From: Planctomycetota bacterium
Lineage (GTDB): Bacteria; Planctomycetota; Phycisphaerae; UBA1845; UTPLA1
Assembly: GCA_003576905.1 (NCBI GenBank)
Contig: QEVG01000002.1
Location: 1 to 64,000 of the forward strand
Direction of reading: 5' to 3'
Length of the DNA stretch: 64,000 nucleotides
Shown: one piece after another, positions 1 through 6,632 of the stretch
Layout: the number at the start of each line of letters is the position of its first letter
How positions within the stretch are numbered: position 1 is the stretch's first letter
Notes under the pieces: model-generated
The model's database searches: none
Seen by the model: the letters and a program-made list of their open reading frames with translations, nothing else
Told to the model about the DNA's origin: nothing
Program-made: the position numbers and the translations under genes

Positions 1-492
1 CTTGCGCAGGAAGGCTGAATGAAACCTGAACAACCTGAATGCATTCAGGTTTGGGGCGGGGCGGGGCGCGAACGGTGAGTTGCGGATTTCGAGAGAGAGA
101 CATACGGGCGTCCTCCGGGCGCGGAGCGGGCGAGGCGAGCGGCGCGGGGGCATCCGCGCGGTCGCCGGGCGGGCTTCGCGCGTTATGACCTTCCTCCTTG
201 CTCTGCGTGCGCGCGGGTGCGGAACGCCGAAACGTTGAAGAGTCGAAAAGTCGAAACCTCAAAATGGAGATAGGGAACAGCGAACAGGGAACAGGAATAC
301 ACACACGCGGTCCCTTCGGGAACAGGGGGTTGATGCAGGGCTGTGACGCTGGTTGGGTGACAACGCGTGTGGCACGGTCGCGCCGGGAATCCCCGTTCGC
401 GGGCGCCCGGGACTCTGTGGGGGGCGGGCGGGTGCGGGGCGAGTGCCCGGCTTGCGAAGGCTCAGGGCACCGGAATGTGATCGGTTAAATCC
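1..492. other. Gene-free stretch at the left edge
   Basis: No convincing gene is seen in these 492 bases. The one open frame (198-488) is rich in Arg, Gly and Ser, has no ribosome binding site and resembles no family I know. The stretch holds a 20-bp palindrome at 32-51, G-rich runs around 53-70 and 418-440, and a short purine-rich direct repetition of the words GAACAG and GGGAACAG near 270-320. It lies downstream of the minus-strand gene that ends at 493. Confidence 0.6.
32..51. repeat. Perfect 20-bp palindrome
   Basis: The half-site AACCTGAATG is followed directly by its exact reverse complement, so the 20 bases read the same on both strands. A third copy of the partial half-site AACCTGAA lies just upstream at 23-30. 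A palindrome with no loop suits a dimeric DNA-binding protein better than a transcript hairpin, and no T-run follows. Its target gene would lie left of the window, or it may be a repeat element. Confidence 0.6.
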
Positions 493-1185
493 CTATTCGT
501 CGATCTGATAGAGGGGTTCCTGCCCCAGGTCCGGGTGTGCGGCGAGTTCTTCCTTGATGAAAACGGATGTGTGGATGATCTTGTCCTGGTCGTTCAGTTC
601 GAATGAAAGCAGGCCCCCAACCTGGTCCTGGAACACAACGAGGAACGTGGCGCCGTTTCGGGCATCTCCGCCCATGCCCATGTTGCCGACGCGGAACAGA
701 CCGCGCTTCGGCGGATAGGCGCGTTCGATCCTCCCAAATCGCAGAATCTGTCGGGAGAACATATCCTGCCACCAGTCGATCGCGCCGGCCCAGCCCTTGT
801 TCGTGTGGAGGCTTCGATAGGTCGGCTTGTCCTGGGCGTTGATAGCTTCCACGAGCCGTCGGGCGACGCGGTTGTACCGCAACTGTTCCTGACGAGTCAG
901 CGCCTTCGGTTCATCTCTCTCGGGGGTCCGCGGAACACCACCGTCTTCGGCGCCCGGCGCCGTTTCTTTCCAGCCGTCGCCCGGCATACGGCGAGGATGC
1001 GTATGTGCATGTCCCTCCTGCGCTGCCGGCGAATCGGCGACCGACTGCCGATCGGTTGGCTTCGTTTCGGCTTGCCGGGAACCGGCCGCGGAACTCGGAG
1101 CGCCCCGGTTCTGGTTGCAGGCAGGTGATGCCGCAAAAGGCAACAAAACAGAAAGCCCGGTCATGATGAATTCGGCCGATCTCAT
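493..1185 (-). CDS. Putative lipoprotein with NTF2-like C-terminal region
   Basis: Predicted 230-residue exported protein. The open frame runs much further upstream, but the ATG at 1185 is chosen because GGAG lies 7 bases before it and an N-terminal hydrophobic stretch ends in Ala-Ser-Pro-Ala-Cys, which could be a lipoprotein cleavage site (an inner ATG at 1164 would also keep it). Residues about 30-105 are a low-complexity linker rich in Pro, Ala, His and charged residues. The C-terminal ~120 residues look like a compact alpha/beta fold of the NTF2/DUF3887 kind (helix with AINAQDK, then strands), but this is inference from pattern only. It follows the protease gene by 53 bases and is probably cotranscribed with it. 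Function unknown. Confidence 0.65.
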   Translation of the reverse strand: MRSAEFIMTGLSVLLPFAASPACNQNRGAPSSAAGSRQAETKPTDRQSVADSPAAQEGHAHTHPRRMPGDGWKETAPGAEDGGVPRTPERDEPKALTRQEQLRYNRVARRLVEAINAQDKPTYRSLHTNKGWAGAIDWWQDMFSRQILRFGRIERAYPPKRGLFRVGNMGMGGDARNGATFLVVFQDQVGGLLSFELNDQDKIIHTSVFIKEELAAHPDLGQEPLYQIDE

Positions 1186-1238
1186 GTCGAAGCTCCAGAA
1201 TGGTCGGTGTGGCTTGCCACTCGGACCGCATAACACCA

Positions 1239-2402
1239 TCAGCCGGGAATGTCGGTTTCGCGCTCGCGTGCGATGACGATTTCGCGCACACGTCGCGGGA
1301 CGGGACCCTGCATTTCCAAGCGAACACTCCGCCACTGTCCGCCGGAGCGGGCCAGGATGACGAGCATTGACGGTGTCGGTTGATGCCAGTACACAGGCAC
1401 CAAGGTACGCCATCTGCGAAACTGCGTCAGCCATTTCTCGGCTCGAATTTCGGCCGATAGGCCCCGAAGCGACTCTTTGGCTCGCCATTTCATTTCGTAG
1501 GCGATCATCCGATCGCGGCTGCCGGATGCGAACGCGGAAAAGTACTGTTCCGCGGCCTCGCCGAGCTCTCCATTGGGCCACCCGGCGTCCGCGACCGAAT
1601 GCCATATCGTATCTCCCATTGCGTTCGACAATATCCGACAAATCCAGCCGAGATGAGTCGAGAGGCGGACATACACGTCGCTCGTGCCATACCTGAATGC
1701 GACATCGTCGTTGCCCTGACCGTCGTTGCGGTAGCAGACGCCCAAAACGAAGACGACGTCGCCCTTACTCATTAATGCCGGCCCGCCGCTGTCGCCGGGT
1801 CCGCCGATGCCCTCGAGCCTCGTACCGTCGGGCGGAGCGTCAAACGCAAAGTAAAGCAGCCTGTGGTCCGTTCGAGAGACAATATTGGTGGCGACCCGGA
1901 GCTTTCGGTCATTTAGCCTGGGTCCGGTTCGGCCGTCGCCCGTCTGGCCGCGTCCGACAAGCATGACTTCCTGCCCGTCTTCATCATCGCCGGTATAAAG
2001 TTGTGCGGGATTGACGTCGGTCAGTGGGGCGGCAAGCTGGATCATCGCCAGGTCAACCCATTCCGGCTCCGCAAGGCCGGGGGGCAGGTCACCGATCCAT
2101 GTCGGGTGAAAAACGATGCGTCGCACGCGAAGTTCGCGTCCGGCGATCCGCACGGTGCCGGACACGGGGCTGACGCCCTCGGCGACGTGCGCCGAAGTGA
2201 TAATCCAGTCCGGGGCGATGAGAGTACCTTGGGCTGCGGCGACTTCGGCGAGGAAAGGAAAATGTGCCGGTTCGGCGCGGTATTGGGCGTCGTCGCGGTC
2301 GTGGCGGATGAGAATGGCCTCGGTGCCGGCGGCCAATTGGAAGAAAGTAAGGCTCGCTATGGTGACGGCCCACAGACGCGGCGGGCTGGGCAAGGTGTCC
2401 AT
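1239..2402 (-). CDS. Secreted trypsin-like serine protease (S1 family)
   Basis: Predicted exported endopeptidase of 387 residues. The catalytic triad is visible: His72 in TSAHV, Asp118 in VDLAMI and Ser205 in GPGDSGGPAL. Residues 1-29 form a signal peptide ending near AAGTEA. After the protease domain (about 45-265) a ~110-residue tail contains EQYFSAFASGSRDRMIAYE and looks like an NTF2-like accessory domain of the sort found behind other secreted hydrolases. The ATG at 2402 is preferred; an in-frame TTG at 2420 would add six residues, and neither has a strong ribosome binding site. Substrate unknown. The next gene downstream also carries an NTF2-like region, so the two may act together at the cell envelope. 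Confidence 0.85.
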   Translation of the reverse strand: MDTLPSPPRLWAVTIASLTFFQLAAGTEAILIRHDRDDAQYRAEPAHFPFLAEVAAAQGTLIAPDWIITSAHVAEGVSPVSGTVRIAGRELRVRRIVFHPTWIGDLPPGLAEPEWVDLAMIQLAAPLTDVNPAQLYTGDDEDGQEVMLVGRGQTGDGRTGPRLNDRKLRVATNIVSRTDHRLLYFAFDAPPDGTRLEGIGGPGDSGGPALMSKGDVVFVLGVCYRNDGQGNDDVAFRYGTSDVYVRLSTHLGWICRILSNAMGDTIWHSVADAGWPNGELGEAAEQYFSAFASGSRDRMIAYEMKWRAKESLRGLSAEIRAEKWLTQFRRWRTLVPVYWHQPTPSMLVILARSGGQWRSVRLEMQGPVPRRVREIVIARERETDIPG

Positions 2403-2515
2403 GAAGTGATGGACTGCCAATGAGGCGTGAGCCTGTCATCTTTTAAGGAATTCGCCATGGGCTCTTCGGCCGAGGGGACGGGTTGATCCGCGTGATGAGT
2501 CGGTTCGGGCAGGGG

Positions 2516-3958
2516 TCAGTGGCGGGTGCCGGCGGGGCGTGGTTCGAAGCTGAACTTGTCGAGCGGCTCGCTGACGGACATGGGGTACTGCCCGGAGAAG
2601 CAGGCGGTGCAGTAGTCGCCGGGGGCCTGGCCGGCGCAGGCGAGCATTCCCTCAAGAGAGAGGTATTCGAGGGAATCCACTTCGAGATACGCCCGGATCT
2701 CCTCGATGGTACGCCCGGTGGCGATGAGCTGGTTCTGGTCGGGGAAGTCGATACCGAAGTAGCAGGGGTGGCGTATGGGGGGGCTGGCGACGCGGAGGTG
2801 TATTTCCCGCGCGCCGGCCTTTCGGAGGGCACCCATTTTTCCGCGGGTGGTGGTGCCTCGGACAACGGAGTCCTCGACGACGACGAGTCTTTTTCCGCGG
2901 ACGGCGTCGCGGATGACGTTGAGCTTCATCTTGACGGTGAGGTCGCGCTGGTGCTGGGTGGGCATGATGAAGCTTCGGCCGCTGAAGTGGTTGGTGGTGA
3001 AGCCGCGTTCGCGCGGGAGGCCGCTTTCGTCGCTGTAGCCGATGGCGGCGCAGCGGGCGCAGTTGGGCACGGGGATGACCAGATCGGCGTCGGCGGGGGC
3101 CTCGCGAGCGAGGCGCCGGCCAAGTGCCACGCGGAAGGCATGGACGTTCTGCCCGAACACGTTGCTGGACGGGTCGGCGAAATAGACGTGTTCAAAGATG
3201 CAGTGGGCGCGACGGACGGAGCCGGGGGGGGCGAACATGCGGCCGGTCAGGCCGGCTTTCGAGAGGGTGACGATCTCGCCGGGGGCGACGTCGCGGACAT
3301 ACTCGGCGTCGACGATGTCGAGGGCGCAGGTCTCGCTGGCCACGATGTGCGCGCCGCTTTCGAGCCGGCCGATGCACAGGGGCCGGAGACCGAAGGGGTC
3401 GCGGGCGGCCTCGATGCGGTCCGGGAAGATAAAGAGGAGGCAGTAGGCGCCCTGGAGGGTGCGGAGGACGGAGGCGATGGGGTCCGGCGCGTCGGCATGT
3501 TCGGGGCTGGCGAGCAGGTGGAGGATGACCTCGGTATCGCTGGTGGTCTGGAAGATCGCGCCGCGGGCTTCGCGGTCGTGGCGGAGCTGAAGGGCGTTAA
3601 TGAGGTTTCCGTTGTGTGCGACGGCGACCTGTCCGCCGCCGTACTGGACGAGGAGAGGCTGGCAGTTGACGTCGCTGCACGAGCCGGTGGTCGAGTAGCG
3701 GACATGGCCAATGGCGAAATCAGATCGGAGGGCGGCGATGGATTCTTCGTTGAAGACCTGGGTGACGAGTCCGAGGGCGGCGTGGCGCACGATGCGTCCG
3801 GCGCGGACGCTGCATATCCCGGCGGCCTCCTGTCCGCGATGCTGCTGTGCATAAATGCCGAGGTAGGTCAATTCGGCGGCGTCCGGGTGGCCGAAGACTC
3901 CGAAGAGCCCGCAATGGTGCTTTACTTCGGGAGACAGGATGGAGAGCGGGACGGCCAC
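2516..3958 (-). CDS. purF: Amidophosphoribosyltransferase
   Basis: Catalyses the first committed step of purine synthesis: PRPP plus glutamine to 5-phosphoribosylamine. The 480 residues match the Bacillus-type enzyme. Cys16 in HHCGLFGVFG is the glutaminase nucleophile, which implies removal of a 15-residue propeptide. The PRPP loop VVVEDSVVRGTTT spans 359-371. Four cysteines at the positions that hold the 4Fe-4S cluster in the B. subtilis type are present (253, 399, 450, 453), so an oxygen-sensitive cluster is expected. The start is a GTG at 3958 with AAGGAG six bases upstream. No other purine gene is nearby. Confidence 0.97.
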   Translation of the reverse strand: MAVPLSILSPEVKHHCGLFGVFGHPDAAELTYLGIYAQQHRGQEAAGICSVRAGRIVRHAALGLVTQVFNEESIAALRSDFAIGHVRYSTTGSCSDVNCQPLLVQYGGGQVAVAHNGNLINALQLRHDREARGAIFQTTSDTEVILHLLASPEHADAPDPIASVLRTLQGAYCLLFIFPDRIEAARDPFGLRPLCIGRLESGAHIVASETCALDIVDAEYVRDVAPGEIVTLSKAGLTGRMFAPPGSVRRAHCIFEHVYFADPSSNVFGQNVHAFRVALGRRLAREAPADADLVIPVPNCARCAAIGYSDESGLPRERGFTTNHFSGRSFIMPTQHQRDLTVKMKLNVIRDAVRGKRLVVVEDSVVRGTTTRGKMGALRKAGAREIHLRVASPPIRHPCYFGIDFPDQNQLIATGRTIEEIRAYLEVDSLEYLSLEGMLACAGQAPGDYCTACFSGQYPMSVSEPLDKFSFEPRPAGTRH

Positions 3959-4091
3959 GGGCGGCTCCTTGCGGAAGGATGATAGGGGCGGTCCGGAAAG
4001 GTGGAAACGATAGAGCCGCGGCGGAAAAAGTCAAAACGCGGATGTCGCGCGGCGGCGGAGTGCGTTGACGCGGGCGCGATTCGGCGCGCGT

Positions 4092-4140
4092 AAAAAAAGA
4101 GAAACCGGGTCCATTGCCTTTCGGCGATGACCCGGTTCTC
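4092..4140 (-). terminator. Rho-independent terminator of the Tyr-rich protein gene
   Basis: Read on the minus strand, GAGAACCGGGTC (4140-4129) pairs with the arm GACCCGGTTTCTC (4111-4099) across a 17-base loop and is followed by seven T residues (4098-4092). It lies 45 bases past the stop codon of the Tyr-rich protein gene. Stem and T-run are directly visible. Confidence 0.85.
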
Positions 4141-4184
4141 CGAGACGCACGCGATCGGGTGGGAGGGCGATCGATCAGGGACGG

Positions 4185-4484
4185 TTACTTGCCGGCGTTC
4201 TTCGTTTTCCACCAGTCGTCGTAGTAATCGTCGTAGTAATCGTCGTAGTAGTCCCCGTAGTATTCCTCATAGTAGCCGCCGCCGTATCCGCCGTAGTACG
4301 ACTCTTCGTAATAGCTTTCCTCGTAGTAGCCGCCTCCGCCCCAGCCGCCCCAGGTGGGCAGCCAGTCGAAGCCGCCGCCGAAGCCGTAGCCGTAATAGTC
4401 GTCGTCGCAGTCCGAGCCCATGAGCGGGACAAGCACGACCAGCAGCGCCGCACTCAACAGGACTTTTGCAAGTCTGCGTTTCAT
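4185..4484 (-). CDS. Small Tyr/Asp/Gly-repeat exported protein
   Basis: A 99-residue protein of unrecognised family. Residues 1-22 are a basic, hydrophobic export signal (KRRLAKVLLSAALLVVLVPL); the Cys at 26 follows Gly-Ser-Asp, a poor lipobox. The rest is low complexity: a Gly/Trp/Phe stretch (about 31-52), YYEES repeats (53-64), a Gly/Tyr spacer and three YYDD repeats (79-90), with a short basic tail. Twenty residues are Tyr. The start at 4484 is preferred over an upstream in-frame ATG because GAGGGAG precedes it and the signal follows directly. The YYDD region is encoded by a tandem 12-bp DNA repeat. A single-gene transcript is likely, since it has its own terminator. Possible roles, all inferred: surface or matrix protein, metal binding, or dityrosine cross-linking. 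Confidence 0.75.
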   Translation of the reverse strand: MKRRLAKVLLSAALLVVLVPLMGSDCDDDYYGYGFGGGFDWLPTWGGWGGGGYYEESYYEESYYGGYGGGYYEEYYGDYYDDYYDDYYDDWWKTKNAGK

Positions 4485-4987
4485 TTTCGGTTCTCCCTCA
4501 TCGCCCGGCCGGTCGCGTCTTCTCACTCGGCTCAACTCGCGAGGACGTGCGCGAATTCTTATTGAGCGACGTGAAGAGGCGTCTTGGCCGTCGTCCGAGT
4601 TACGCTGCGTGGGACGCAGTCATCGGACAGGCGGTTAGACACGCCGGAGCGGCAGGGGTTAGGGGCTGGGGTTAACCCTGGGGCGTTAATTCGCGGCGGC
4701 GGCGCGAATAATCGCCCGGCCGGGTGCAATACCCCTTCAGCCCGGTAGCTTCGGATAGCCGAGAACGGGGCCTTCGGCGGCCGGGTCTTGGCAGGCAGGC
4801 CGCGTCAGGGATCCGCTGAAATGGTAAGATCGCGATGCCCGCTCACAATAGGTTGCCCGGCCACAAGGGTTTATGGGAAGGCGGCGGCGAAGGTGCCGGG
4901 AATCCTGGGCGGCCGGCGGAAGCGGGATGGGAAAGTCAGGGCTTGGCCCGCGGGGTTCACAGGCGCCCTGTGACGAGGAGTGGTGCG
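4485..4987. other. Intergenic region between divergent genes
   Basis: About 500 bases between the Tyr-rich protein gene (minus) and the FHA gene (plus). Frames that run through it lack ribosome binding sites and are Arg- or Pro-rich, as expected of GC-rich noncoding DNA. It contains a small inverted repeat at 4689-4709 (ATTCGCG, seven-base loop, CGCGAAT). Promoters for both flanking genes must lie here, but I could not pick one with confidence. Confidence 0.5.
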
Positions 4988-6610
4988 ATGTTCGGAAGAT
5001 TGGCATCTGTCCGTCTGAAGGCTGCGGAGGAGGCCCTGGCCAAGGGGCTGCTCGACGAAGCGTTCGACATCGCATGCAGCCCGGACGTGGCGGATCATCG
5101 TACGGGGCGCACGCTGCTTGCGGAGCTTGGCGAGAAGCTTCTTCGGCGCGGGCAGGAACACCTGTTGGCGTATCGGTTCGACGCGGCGGATCGGGATTTT
5201 GAGCGGGCGGGGCGGTGCGGTGGCGCGAGCGAGAAGGTCGCGGAGTGGAAGGTGCGGGGAGCCGAAGCGCGGCGTCATTACGAGGCGCAGCGGAAGATTC
5301 AGGACGCAGCGTTGCAGGATGCACATCGGCATCTTGCGGCGGGCAGCATCGCGGGGGCGGTCGAGGCGCGGCAGCAGGCGCCGATGGAGAATACGGTGGC
5401 GGGCGCGCTTTCGGCGGCGATCCGGGGCCAGGTGGAGCGGGCGCAGGCGTCGCTTGATGCGGCGCGGGAGGCGGCCGGAGAGGGCAATCTCGCGGTGGCA
5501 GTGCGACATCTTCGCAAAGCGCGGTCGCTGCATAACAAGCTCGAGGGGCTGGCGGAAATGGAATCGCTCCTGGTTGAAAAGGCGCTTCAGGGCGCGGCGG
5601 AAGACTTTCGCGCCGGCAAACTGGTGCGTTCTCGGCAGCAGGTGGGCATGCTGGAGGACCTTGGCGGCGCGCGGCGAGAGCGGGTGGAGCTGGAGGAGGC
5701 ACTGGGTCTTGCGGAGGCGGCAGCGCAGGCGCTGGCGGACGATCATTACACGAAGGCGGGGGTGCTACTCGGGCGGCTGACCCAGACGGGGCTGGAGGCG
5801 GAATGGATTCGTGACGTGCGCGAGCGGCTGGCGGCGCTGGATCAGCATCGGCGGGCGCTATTGGAGGGGCCGCTGGGGCTGGCGGCGGGCCGGGAGGTTC
5901 CTTCGGCGGTGAAGACGATGCCGGGTGACACGCGAGAGACACTTTCAATTCGGCCGGGTCCGGCGTGGGCCGGGCCGCCGCCGATTCCGCGGGACGATGC
6001 TGCGGGCGCGGGGATCCTGCCGAAGCGGATCCTGCTGCGGATCGACGGCGTCGGCAGCTTCCTGCTGATTCGCGGAGACCGGATCGGGATCGGCCGGGCC
6101 GGCTCGCACAGCGCGGACCTGGAGCTTTTGAGCGATCTGTCGGAGCGGCACGCGGAGATCATCCGGGCGGGGGAGGATTACTTCGTCGTTTCGAAACAGG
6201 GCGTGGAGCTGGCGGGGCGGCCGGTGGACCATGCGCTGCTTCAGGACGGGGACCGGATTCGGCTGGGGAGCCGGACGAAGCTGACCTTCCGGAGGCCGAG
6301 CCAGAAAAGCGCGACGGCGATGATTGATCTTGGCGAGGGCGTTCGCGCGGCGTCGGGAGACTGCCGGCGCGTGATCCTGTGGGGCGGGCCGATCCTCATG
6401 GGCGGCACGAAGGAATGTCACATCGTGTTGAATTCGGGGGGGGGCGGATATGTGCTGACGGAGCGGATGGGGCAGCTTTTTGCGAAGCCGATGGGGCCGG
6501 CGGGCGAGTCGATCGTGCTCCCGCAGGGCGTGGTGACGGCACTGGGCGAGTTGCGGCTGAGCGTGAGCGGCTTCGCGGGCGGAAGTGGCGTGGGACGCGT
6601 GATCGGGTAG
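4988..6610 (+). CDS. FHA-domain protein with helical repeat N-terminus
   Basis: A 540-residue cytoplasmic protein with no signal peptide. Residues about 1-290 are Ala/Arg/Glu-rich helices with TPR-like periodicity (patterns such as ALAKGLLDEAFDIA and HLRKARSLHNKLEGL). A Pro-rich linker with GPPPIP (about residue 330) leads to an FHA domain at ~355-437, showing GIGR, SDLSERHAEI and the GV-x-L-x-G turn typical of phosphothreonine-binding FHA folds. A further ~85 residues end the protein and may be a second, degenerate FHA-like sandwich. The ATG at 4988 is chosen because GAGGAG lies just upstream, although the open frame extends left. The kinase gene begins 22 bases after the stop, so the protein is probably the substrate or docking partner of that kinase (inference). 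Confidence 0.85.
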   Translation: MFGRLASVRLKAAEEALAKGLLDEAFDIACSPDVADHRTGRTLLAELGEKLLRRGQEHLLAYRFDAADRDFERAGRCGGASEKVAEWKVRGAEARRHYEAQRKIQDAALQDAHRHLAAGSIAGAVEARQQAPMENTVAGALSAAIRGQVERAQASLDAAREAAGEGNLAVAVRHLRKARSLHNKLEGLAEMESLLVEKALQGAAEDFRAGKLVRSRQQVGMLEDLGGARRERVELEEALGLAEAAAQALADDHYTKAGVLLGRLTQTGLEAEWIRDVRERLAALDQHRRALLEGPLGLAAGREVPSAVKTMPGDTRETLSIRPGPAWAGPPPIPRDDAAGAGILPKRILLRIDGVGSFLLIRGDRIGIGRAGSHSADLELLSDLSERHAEIIRAGEDYFVVSKQGVELAGRPVDHALLQDGDRIRLGSRTKLTFRRPSQKSATAMIDLGEGVRAASGDCRRVILWGGPILMGGTKECHIVLNSGGGGYVLTERMGQLFAKPMGPAGESIVLPQGVVTALGELRLSVSGFAGGSGVGRVIG

Positions 6611-6632
6611 ATTCCCGAAGAGGGCGCAGGCG

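Noticed and set aside
198-488. Open frame of 96 codons near the left edge
   Set aside because: Arg/Gly/Ser-rich, no ribosome binding site and no family resemblance; a chance frame in GC-rich DNA.
2483-3982. 499-codon frame antisense to purF
   Set aside because: A mirror of a real gene on the other strand. Composition is Gly/Val/Asp-rich and no motif is seen.
4208-4330. Short tandem repeats resembling a CRISPR or minisatellite
   Set aside because: They are the 12-bp codon repeats of the Tyr-Tyr-Asp-Asp protein, in frame and without spacers.
4737-5948. 403-codon Pro/Ala-rich frame antisense to the FHA gene
   Set aside because: Composition is what GC-rich antisense gives; PurF-like quality of evidence exists only for the plus-strand gene.
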